Below are positions 1 through 7,165 of a stretch of 7,931 nt of DNA, one piece after another. The position numbers and the translations under genes are program-made. Below the pieces are notes generated by a model. It had not been told where the DNA came from, searched no databases, and was given only the letters and a program-made list of their open reading frames with translations. The number at the start of each line of letters is the position of its first letter. The first letter of the stretch is position 1. Origin of the DNA: an uncultured Eubacteriales bacterium (lineage in GTDB: Bacteria > Bacillota > Clostridia > Oscillospirales > Oscillospiraceae); contig USIH01000100.1 in the NCBI GenBank assembly GCA_900554705.1, positions 1 to 7,931 on the forward strand, written 5' to 3'.

Positions 1-440
1 AGCGCCGCCTGTGCTACGTAGGCATTACGCGTGCGGAAAAGCATTTGTTCCTGAGCAACGCCAGAACACGCACTATCTACGGTCGTACGCAGTATTACAC
101 ACCGTCCCGTTTCCTGCAGGAGGTGCCGCGTAACCTGGTGCATGTAATCAAACGTCCGGTAGTGCAGCGTCCGGCGATGACTTCGCAGGTACACAAGCCT
201 ACTGCCAAGGAAAACGCCAACTGGTTCGAGCAGCATAAGGCCAGTTTCTTCCCGAGGGAAAGCAGTGCGGCGGCAGGCTGCAGCTTCCGTGTCGGCGATA
301 AGGTTATGCATAAAAAGTGGGGCGCAGGCACGATTGTTACCGCTAAGGCTGCGGATGACGGCCAGGAGGTTACGGTTGCTTTTGCCGGCGGCGGTATCCG
401 CAGCCTGCTGACGAAGTATGCTAAGCTGGAAAAGCTGTAA
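1..440 (+). CDS. pcrA: ATP-dependent DNA helicase PcrA/UvrD, C-terminal part (5' end outside window)
   Basis: Superfamily 1A 3'-5' helicase acting in nucleotide excision repair, rolling-circle replication and removal of recombination intermediates; only the last ~145 residues are here. The open frame enters from the left edge (codons begin at base 3) and opens with RRLCYVGITRAEKHLFL, the helicase motif VI of UvrD/PcrA with its arginine finger region (VGITRA). A variable linker follows, then a small C-terminal domain (about GDKVMHKKWGAGTIV to the end). This resembles the Tudor-like C-terminal module that lets PcrA bind RNA polymerase and is typical of Gram-positive PcrA. The stop is TAA at 438-440. 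ligA starts 39 bases later with its own Shine-Dalgarno sequence and no terminator between, so the two form an operon, as in many Firmicutes. An internal TTG at 45 is not a start. Codon use (CGT-rich, no CTC) differs from most of the window. Confidence 0.93.
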   Translation, partial: RRLCYVGITRAEKHLFLSNARTRTIYGRTQYYTPSRFLQEVPRNLVHVIKRPVVQRPAMTSQVHKPTAKENANWFEQHKASFFPRESSAAAGCSFRVGDKVMHKKWGAGTIVTAKAADDGQEVTVAFAGGGIRSLLTKYAKLEKL

Positions 441-2516
<2,076 letters not shown>

Positions 2517-2558
2517 CCCGAGAGCGCTTTATGCCAAATCGGAAGGAAGTATAAACCA

Positions 2559-3884
2559 ATGAGAAAACTTCTTGCGATCCTCGTTTGCAGGATGCTGTGC
2601 ATTGTGGGGAAAATCGTCGGCAAGGGTACGAGCCTGCCGGGGAAATACGCTTTGAAGATCTGTCCGGATATTCTGCGGCGGATCCGAAAGCCTGCGATGA
2701 TCGTCGCTGTGACCGGAAGCAACGGCAAGACCTCGACGGTGGAAATGATCGCCTCCGTCCTGCAAGCGGCGGGGAAGACGGTCGCCTATAACGCGGAAGG
2801 CTCCAACCAGATCGAGGGCGTTACGACCATGATCCTCAAGTCCTGCACGCTGACGGGAAAGATGAAGCAGGACGTCCTGCTGATCGAGTCGGACGAGCGC
2901 TATACGAAGTATACCTTCCGCTGGTTCCATCCGACGCATTACGTTATTACGAATCTCTACCGCGATCAGCTCACCCGCAACGGGCATCCGGAATGGGTCT
3001 ACGACGCGGTGAAGGAGAGTATCTTCGACGACACGACCCTGATCCTCAACGCCGACGATCCGCTGGTCGCGACCTTCGGACAGGGAAGGGACAAGGTCTT
3101 GTGGTTCGGCCTGAATCACGTTGAGGGCGACTCGATGCAGTTTACCGGTGCGTACAACGACGGTCTGATCTGCCCCGTTTGCGGCAAGCCCATGGTCTAC
3201 GACTATTATCACTTTAACCACGTTGGCCGGTATCACTGCACGCAGTGCGGCTTTGCCCGCCACGATACCGACTTTACCGTGACGAAGGTCGACATGGAGC
3301 ACAGCCGCATCGTCATCAACGGGCAGGACGAAGTGCAGCTTGCGTTCCGCAGCATCTATAACATCTATAACATTCTCGCGGCCTATGCCGTCTGCACGCT
3401 TTTGGGCATTTCCGGCAAGCAGGTCTCGGAGCTGGTGAGCAATTATATCCTGAAAAACGGCCGCTACATCGAGTTCACGCTCGGACGGCACGCGGGGACG
3501 TTCCTGATCTCGAAGCACGAAAACTCGATCTCCTATGATATGTCCTTCCGCTATGCGCTTGCGCAGGGCAAGCCGTGCAGCATCGTTATCATCGTCGACG
3601 CGGTCAGCCGCAAGTACTTCACAAGCGAGACCTCGTGGCTCTGGGACATCTGGTTCGAGCGCCTGAATTCGCCGCTGGTGCGGAAGATCTACCTCTGCGG
3701 AAAGTACTGCAACGACCTTGCAATGCGCTTTTCCTTCACGCAGATCCCGCAGGAGAAGCTGGTCGTTTGTGAGGACGTTGTGCAGGCGTGCGACCAGCTG
3801 CGAGGCGACGGCGACGAGCAGCTTTATGCCGTGACGTGCTTCTCCGACAAGGAAAAGTTCATGTCGCAGACGACGGTGAAGTGA
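2559..3884 (+). CDS. murT: MurT-type Mur ligase (lipid II isoglutaminyl synthase, ligase subunit), divergent C-terminal domain
   Basis: MurT activates the D-Glu alpha-carboxylate of lipid II with ATP, and ammonia delivered by GatD turns it into D-isoglutamine; the complex acts at the cytoplasmic face of the membrane. Seen here (441 residues, family-like length): an N-terminal Mur ligase segment, the P-loop TGSNGKTS (52-59), the acidic ESDE motif (110-113), NADDP (164-168), and an inserted zinc ribbon with C205, C208, C227 and C230, which is characteristic of MurT. Next come NIYNILAA (268-275) and a C-terminal DUF1727-like domain. The ATPase core looks intact. The C-terminal domain is atypical: where family members usually show KNPxGxNQ and a YADGxDxSWxWD stretch, this protein has KHENSISYDM and FTSETSWLWD, and the usual LPTYTA-like motif near the end is absent. 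A purine-rich SD (around 2541-2549) precedes the ATG. gatD follows 10 bases after the stop. Confident of family; less so of the exact reaction. Confidence 0.88.
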   Translation: MRKLLAILVCRMLCIVGKIVGKGTSLPGKYALKICPDILRRIRKPAMIVAVTGSNGKTSTVEMIASVLQAAGKTVAYNAEGSNQIEGVTTMILKSCTLTGKMKQDVLLIESDERYTKYTFRWFHPTHYVITNLYRDQLTRNGHPEWVYDAVKESIFDDTTLILNADDPLVATFGQGRDKVLWFGLNHVEGDSMQFTGAYNDGLICPVCGKPMVYDYYHFNHVGRYHCTQCGFARHDTDFTVTKVDMEHSRIVINGQDEVQLAFRSIYNIYNILAAYAVCTLLGISGKQVSELVSNYILKNGRYIEFTLGRHAGTFLISKHENSISYDMSFRYALAQGKPCSIVIIVDAVSRKYFTSETSWLWDIWFERLNSPLVRKIYLCGKYCNDLAMRFSFTQIPQEKLVVCEDVVQACDQLRGDGDEQLYAVTCFSDKEKFMSQTTVK

Positions 3885-3894
3885 GGCGAGAGAA

Positions 3895-4608
3895 ATGAAA
3901 CTGTTACATCTGTATGACGACGTGATGAACCTTTACGGCGAGTATGCCAATGTGTCCGTTCTGGCGCGTTACCTTTCCGACCTCGGCTGCGAGGTGCAGG
4001 TCGACACGCTTTCGCTCTATGACGAGGCGGAGCTCGACGGCTACGACTTTTACTTCATGGGTGCGGGTACGGAGCGCCGCCAGAAGCTCGCGCTCGAGCG
4101 CCTGCTGGGTCGCCGCGATACGCTGAAGAAGCTGATCGCGGAGGGCAAGGTCATGCTCTTTACCGGCAACAGCTTTGAGCTTTTGGGCAAGAGCGTCACG
4201 GACGCCGACGGCAAGACCTATGAGGCGCTGGGACTGTTCGATTTTACCACGGTTGAGACAAAGCGCCGCATCACCGGCGACTGCATCGCCCGCTGCGACA
4301 TGCCGCAGACGACGGCGGTCGGCTTTATGAACAAGTGCAGCCGCACGAGCGGGATCCAAACGCCTCTGTTTTCGTCGCTTGAGATGGGCTTCGGCAACGA
4401 GGAGGACAAAGGCCCCGAAGGCCTGCGCGAGGGCAACTGCTTCGGCACGCACCTGACCGGCCCGCTGCTGGTGAAGAATCCGGCGCTGCTGCGCTACGTT
4501 GCCGCTCTGCTCGGCGTCGAAGGAAGCGTCGATTACCCTTATATGGACCGCGCCTATGAGACGACGCTCAGCGAGCTGAGGAAGCGTCTGGAACTGATGA
4601 AAAAGTAA
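3895..4608 (+). CDS. gatD: GatD-type glutamine amidotransferase-like protein lacking the Cys/His dyad
   Basis: GatD is a class I (CobB/CobQ-like) glutamine amidotransferase that hydrolyses glutamine and passes ammonia to MurT. This 237-residue protein has the family fold signature: HLYDDVMNLYGEYANV at the N-terminus, a FMGAGTERRQ segment (54-63), FELLG after the nucleophile elbow (94-98), GFMNKCSRT (143-151) and FGTHLTGPLLVKNP (183-196). The elbow reads LFTGNSFELLG (88-98); in active members the matching position holds a cysteine (ICGGYQLLG type), here glycine or threonine. The catalytic histidine of the GTYLHGPLL motif is threonine here (T188), with a histidine two residues earlier (H186). 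The four other cysteine sites (C32, C130/C134, C148, C182) are not at the elbow. The start at 3895 has a GAGG SD overlapping the murT stop, so translation is probably coupled. I infer a protein that has lost glutaminase activity but still partners MurT. The frame on both sides of each motif stays family-like, so a frameshift is unlikely. Confidence 0.85.
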   Translation: MKLLHLYDDVMNLYGEYANVSVLARYLSDLGCEVQVDTLSLYDEAELDGYDFYFMGAGTERRQKLALERLLGRRDTLKKLIAEGKVMLFTGNSFELLGKSVTDADGKTYEALGLFDFTTVETKRRITGDCIARCDMPQTTAVGFMNKCSRTSGIQTPLFSSLEMGFGNEEDKGPEGLREGNCFGTHLTGPLLVKNPALLRYVAALLGVEGSVDYPYMDRAYETTLSELRKRLELMKK

Positions 4609-4610
4609 AA

Positions 4611-4652
4611 CAACTGCCTGCCGTGAAAGACGCGGCAGGCCGTTGCCTTTTT
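4611..4652. terminator. Strong intrinsic terminator, probably bidirectional, between gatD and ribU
   Basis: A perfect 8-bp stem, GCCTGCCG (4616-4623) with CGGCAGGC (4633-4640), closes a 9-base loop. Beyond one mismatch it extends by CAAC (4611-4614) pairing with GTTG (4642-4645). On the plus strand it is followed by CC and five T (4648-4652). On the minus strand the hairpin is followed by TTTT and TTTTT tracts near 4602-4610. It sits in the 47-base gap between the convergent gatD and ribU stops, so it can serve both. Confidence 0.88.
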
Positions 4653-4655
4653 CGC

Positions 4656-5354
4656 TTATCTTCGTTGAAACAGGAGCTTTTCGGTGCGCTTATAGAGGAG
4701 CATTGTCAGCATGGAAACGACGGCGCCCTTGATGAGATTGAGCGGCGCGACGGCAAAGAGCACGAAGGTGGAAACGCTCCGAATGGAGCCGTTGACGGCG
4801 CTGCCCATGGCGACGATCTGCGCAAGCGGGAGTTGGAAGAGCGCGGAGAAGGCGGGGAGCAGGTAAAACGCATTAAACAGACTGCCGACGACGGCAATGC
4901 AAAGCGTTCCGGTCAGAAGCCCGAAAACGGCGGCGCGCTTGGTGCGCTTTGCAAAGTAGATCATCGTTGCCGGCAGAATGAGCGAGCAGCCGACGATGAA
5001 GTTTGCAAGCTCGCCGACATAGGCGGTCGTTGTGCCCTTGATCAGGAGCTTGAGCAGGACTTTGAGCAGTTCCGCCGTGACGCCCGCCGACGGCCCCAAA
5101 TACAGGCCGCACAGCATAACGGGAAGCTCGCTCAGATCCAGCTTGTAGAATTCCGGCGCAAGGAAGAGCAGGGGAAATTCCAAAAGCATCAAGAGGCTGC
5201 CCATCGCCGCGCACAGGGCGATCGTGGTGATGCGCCTCGAGACGGAAAGCTCCCTGCGGCTGCGGAGGAAGAGATGCTCGTAGAGCCTGGAGAGCGCGAC
5301 CATCCCGCCTGCGGCCAAAAAACAGATCAGTACGAATTTTAATGTGTCGTTCAT
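4656..5354 (-). CDS. ribU: Riboflavin ECF transporter S component RibU
   Basis: Membrane substrate-binding subunit that captures riboflavin and works with the shared EcfA/EcfA'/EcfT energy module (not in this window). The 232-residue protein is strongly hydrophobic with about six core helices. It contains RibU hallmarks: LEFPLLFLAPEFYKLDLSEL (58-77), a glycine-rich LYLGPSAG (84-91), and VGELANFIVG (113-122) in the middle of the protein. The assignment is made firm by the FMN riboswitch in its leader. The start ATG (complement of 5352-5354) is chosen because GGAGG (complement of 5363-5367) lies 8 bases upstream and because the longer open frame runs through the terminator hairpin and into the riboswitch. 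Oddity: about 40 residues precede the usual RibU core, containing one extra hydrophobic helix (~7-24) and an Arg-rich loop (~31-41). The stop at 4656 faces gatD across a shared terminator. Confidence 0.93.
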   Translation of the reverse strand: MNDTLKFVLICFLAAGGMVALSRLYEHLFLRSRRELSVSRRITTIALCAAMGSLLMLLEFPLLFLAPEFYKLDLSELPVMLCGLYLGPSAGVTAELLKVLLKLLIKGTTTAYVGELANFIVGCSLILPATMIYFAKRTKRAAVFGLLTGTLCIAVVGSLFNAFYLLPAFSALFQLPLAQIVAMGSAVNGSIRSVSTFVLFAVAPLNLIKGAVVSMLTMLLYKRTEKLLFQRR

Positions 5355-5367
5355 AAAAAATGCCTCC

Positions 5368-5399
5368 AAAAAATGACGCCTGAATATACACCTCAGGCG
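5368..5399 (-). terminator. Riboswitch-controlled terminator upstream of ribU
   Basis: On the minus strand CGCCTGA (5399-5393) pairs perfectly with TCAGGCG (5383-5377) across a 9-base loop, followed by TCA and six T (5373-5368). It lies between the FMN aptamer and the ribU ribosome binding site (5367-5363), the expected place for a transcription-attenuating expression platform. The 5' arm can instead pair with the aptamer's first strand: CCTGAGG (5397-5391) with CTTCAGG (5522-5516), 7 bp including one G-U, which would be the antiterminator. Confidence 0.85.
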
Positions 5400-5411
5400 C
5401 CATTGCGGCAA

Positions 5412-5525
5412 CTCTTCTTCCATCCAGACTATCACTGTCGGTACCGGAATCACACCGGTTCATGCGCACAAGGACGCTCGCGGACTTTTACCGCCGGTCG
5501 GGAATTGCACCCTGCCCTGAAGATG
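5412..5525 (-). ncRNA. FMN riboswitch (RFN element)
   Basis: The minus strand carries the conserved RFN blocks in the correct order: CTTCAGGGCAGGGTGCAATT, then CCGACCGGCGGTAAAAGTCC, GCGAG, a short variable helix, GAACCGGTGTGATTCCGGTA, CCGACAGTGATAGTC, and the closing GGATGGAAGAAGAG. FMN binding to this six-helix aptamer is known to switch off riboflavin synthesis or uptake genes. Here it precedes ribU by about 57 bases, with a terminator hairpin between, so FMN is expected to stop transcription before the gene. Ends are approximate to a few bases. Confidence 0.97.
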
Positions 5526-5543
5526 AATATTCTGTTAATTTTC

Positions 5544-5572
5544 ATTATAACCGCTCTGTAACTGTTTTGCAA
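5544..5572 (-). promoter_or_regulatory. Sigma-A promoter of the ribU leader
   Basis: Reading the minus strand, TTGCAA (5572-5567) and a consensus TATAAT (5549-5544) are separated by exactly 17 bases. Transcription would start near 5537, about 12 bases before the aptamer. It lies about 30 bases past the stop of the upstream DUF4830 gene, so ribU has its own promoter. Confidence 0.85.
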
Positions 5573-5602
5573 CTCTTTTTTTTCAAAATGAGATGTGCTA
5601 TA

Positions 5603-6169
5603 CTATCCCTGCGTCGTGGAGCTGCTTGCCTCCGTGGCCTGTGTGGTCTCCTGCGGCGCTTCGGTCGACGGCGTTTCGGGCTGCGAGGAGGGCGCGGTCG
5701 TTCCGGGCTTCTGGAAGCTGTGGATCAGTCCGTCCGGCGCGGTGTCCGTGATATCCCCGCCGATGATGTGCCCGTCGTAGACCAGAATGCTCGCGTAGAC
5801 CGGAGAGGTGCTGTTGGGATAGTTCAGAACTTCATATACATAGCGCTGAACTTCTTTCCCGCCGAAGCTGCTCAGATCGTAGCCCTGACTGAGCTGTAGA
5901 TCGTTGTAGCGCGCGAAGACGCGGTTGTCCTCGCTCTTCGGGATTTTTACCGTCTGCGCTTCTTTCGGCTCCGCGTTGACATCCCAGCCGAAGGAGGCAA
6001 GGAAGGTGACGCGATCCTGATTGGTCGCGCCCACGGGCTTTCCGGACAGATCGGCGGTCACGGATTTTCCGCCGCCGAGAAGCAAAACGACAAGCAGGAT
6101 AACGGCAACGACAAGGACACCCGCTGCGATCAGCTTCGTCTTTGATAGCTTTGCAGTCAAAACAAACAT
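5603..6169 (-). CDS. Membrane-anchored DUF4830 domain protein with Thr/Ser/Pro/Glu-rich tail
   Basis: Function unknown. The 188-residue protein has a short Lys-containing N-terminus, one hydrophobic helix (~13-31, LIAAGVLVVAVILLVVLL) without a lipobox, and then a domain (~50-152) that matches my memory of DUF4830: RVTFLASFGWDV, VKIP, ARYNDLQLSQGYDLSSFGGK, RYVYEVLNYP, and ILVYDGHIIGGDI ending in DGLIHSF. After this comes a low-complexity tail (155-188) made almost only of Thr, Ser, Pro, Glu, Gln and Ala. The positive N-terminus suggests the domain lies outside the membrane. The ATG (complement of 6167-6169) follows an unusual G-run (GGGGGG, 6180-6175) only 5 bases away rather than a clear GGAGG. 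It is divergent from rsuA and upstream of the ribU leader on the same strand. Such proteins are frequent in Oscillospirales; no role can be deduced from the neighbours. Confidence 0.8.
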   Translation of the reverse strand: MFVLTAKLSKTKLIAAGVLVVAVILLVVLLLGGGKSVTADLSGKPVGATNQDRVTFLASFGWDVNAEPKEAQTVKIPKSEDNRVFARYNDLQLSQGYDLSSFGGKEVQRYVYEVLNYPNSTSPVYASILVYDGHIIGGDITDTAPDGLIHSFQKPGTTAPSSQPETPSTEAPQETTQATEASSSTTQG

Positions 6170-6204
6170 AAGATCCCCCCGAATGTGATTGGTAGTAAAC
6201 TGTA

Positions 6205-6220
6205 TGTCCCCGATGGGACA
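6205..6220. repeat. Perfect inverted repeat in the divergent intergenic region
   Basis: TGTCCC (6205-6210) and GGGACA (6215-6220) form a perfect 6-bp inverted repeat with a 4-base centre. It lies in the 74-base gap between the DUF4830 gene and rsuA, 24 bases before the rsuA start. It could be an operator for one or both divergent genes or a small hairpin in the rsuA leader. No clear promoter with good -35 and -10 boxes was found on the plus strand in this gap; on the minus strand only a weak TTGTCC-16-TTTACT pair is visible, and it overlaps the repeat. Confidence 0.45.
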
Positions 6221-6243
6221 AATATGACATAAGGAGACGACGG

Positions 6244-6963
6244 ATGGAGCGTCTGGATAGGTTTCTTGCTGCGGGCGGCGTCGAGTCGCGCCGCCGCGTC
6301 AAAGAGGTCGTGCGCAGCGGGCGCGTGTGCGTCAACGGTGCGGTGATCTCCGAACCGGAGTTTAAGGTCGATCCGGAAAAGGATGTGATCACGCTCGACG
6401 GACGGCGCATCGGCGCATCCGCGGGAAGAAAGGTCGTCATGCTGCACAAACCGGCAGGCTGCATCACCGCCGCGCGCGACGAAAAGGAGCGCACGGTCAT
6501 GGAGTGCCTGCCGCCGGAGTATCGCAAGCTCATGCCCATCGGCAGACTGGATAAGGAGACGGAGGGGCTGCTGCTGTTTACGAACGACGGCGACCTTGCG
6601 CACCGGCTTCTCGCGCCGAAGAGCCATGTGGTGAAGGAGTATTACGCCGAGCACATTGGTCAGGCGACGGAGGAGGACGTGACCGCCTTCGCGGAGGGCT
6701 GCGTCCTGCGCGACGGGACGAAGTGCCTTCCGGCAGAGCTGATCCCGCTGGGCGCGGGCAAAAGCACGATCCGCATACGAGAAGGGAAGTACCATCAGGT
6801 CAGACGCATGATGGCAAGCCGCGCAATGACGGTCACATATCTGCGCCGTGTTGCGGAGGGCGGTGTGCGTCTTGGTGATCTGCCGATCGGGATGTCACGA
6901 GAAATGACACAGGAGGAGATCGACAGCCTGACTTCTGTTGATTTTGACGAAAAATTTTCATAG
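6244..6963 (+). CDS. rsuA: RsuA-family 16S rRNA pseudouridine synthase
   Basis: Converts uridine to pseudouridine in rRNA; RsuA itself acts on U516 of 16S rRNA during small-subunit assembly. The 239 residues contain an N-terminal S4 RNA-binding domain (~1-55: ERLDRFLAAGGVESRRRVKE, GRVCVNG), a linker, and the catalytic domain with MLHKPAG (66-72) and GRLDKETEGLLLFTNDG (100-116), where D103 is the catalytic aspartate. SPKSHVVK-like APKSHVVKEYY (124-134) and EGKYHQVRRM (180-189) follow. The spacing and the phrase FAEGCVLRDG fit RsuA better than RluB/E/F, but specificity cannot be proved from sequence alone. AAGGAGA (6231-6237) lies 6 bases before the ATG. The stop is TAG at 6961-6963. It is divergent from the DUF4830 gene and appears to be transcribed alone. 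Confidence 0.92.
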   Translation: MERLDRFLAAGGVESRRRVKEVVRSGRVCVNGAVISEPEFKVDPEKDVITLDGRRIGASAGRKVVMLHKPAGCITAARDEKERTVMECLPPEYRKLMPIGRLDKETEGLLLFTNDGDLAHRLLAPKSHVVKEYYAEHIGQATEEDVTAFAEGCVLRDGTKCLPAELIPLGAGKSTIRIREGKYHQVRRMMASRAMTVTYLRRVAEGGVRLGDLPIGMSREMTQEEIDSLTSVDFDEKFS

Positions 6964-6968
6964 GAAAT

Positions 6969-6994
6969 GGGAACATTTCGAACGAAATAGTCCC
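6969..6994 (+). terminator. Candidate weak terminator or operator after rsuA
   Basis: An interrupted inverted repeat follows the rsuA stop by 5 bases: GGGA pairs with TCCC, and ATTTCG with CGAAAT, separated by two mismatched positions and a 2-base centre. Only a short TTTT (7000-7003) follows, after GCTGA. As an RNA hairpin the inner loop must open, so termination would be modest. As DNA it is a near-palindrome centred on TTCGAA-like sequence and could be a protein site. Confidence 0.4.
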
Positions 6995-7010
6995 GCTGAT
7001 TTTGTAGAAT

Positions 7011-7039
7011 TTGACGAACTTTTGTAAATAATCCATAAA
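7011..7039 (+). promoter_or_regulatory. Possible upstream promoter for the regulator gene
   Basis: TTGACG (7011-7016) and CATAAA (7034-7039) are 17 bases apart in an AT-rich stretch. The -10 match is only 4 of 6, so this is weaker than the downstream candidate at 7078-7106. Confidence 0.3.
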
Positions 7040-7077
7040 AACGGGAGAGCGTTTTGAAATAAATTGTCCAAGGCCTC

Positions 7078-7106
7078 TTGCTTTTTCGGGAGAAAACGTG
7101 TATCAT
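7078..7106 (+). promoter_or_regulatory. Sigma-A promoter of the CdaR/PucR-like regulator
   Basis: TTGCTT (7078-7083) and TATCAT (7101-7106) with a 17-base spacer, 59 bases before the start codon at 7166. This is the best promoter match in the 202-base gap between rsuA and the regulator and gives an untranslated leader of about 50 bases. Confidence 0.65.
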
Positions 7107-7165
7107 GTAGTCAGTATTTTGCTGAATCGTGACATTTTCTCTCAAAGAAACAGGAGGATGGGCTT

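Noticed and set aside
2529..3518. 329-codon open frame on the minus strand opposite murT
   Set aside because: Shadow frame; the opposite strand encodes clear MurT motifs and this frame has no ribosome binding site or recognisable domain.
4150..4200. Frameshift as an explanation for the missing GatD cysteine
   Set aside because: The reading frame before (MGAGTERRQ) and after (FELLG, then GFMNKCSRT) both match the family, with normal spacing, so the replacement is a true substitution.
4623..5342. 239-codon open frame on the plus strand opposite ribU
   Set aside because: Charged, repetitive Glu/Gly/Arg/Gln-rich translation typical of the antisense of a membrane protein; it would start inside the terminator loop.
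5355..5453. 33-codon upstream extension of ribU
   Set aside because: It would put the riboswitch terminator and part of the aptamer inside the coding region, and the GGAGG at 5363-5367 clearly serves the ATG at 5352-5354.
5573..5600. T8 tract followed by CAAAATGAG, considered as a terminator for the minus-strand DUF4830 gene
   Set aside because: The only possible stem is AT-rich with a mismatch and the T tract lies on the wrong strand for that gene, so no terminator is claimed.
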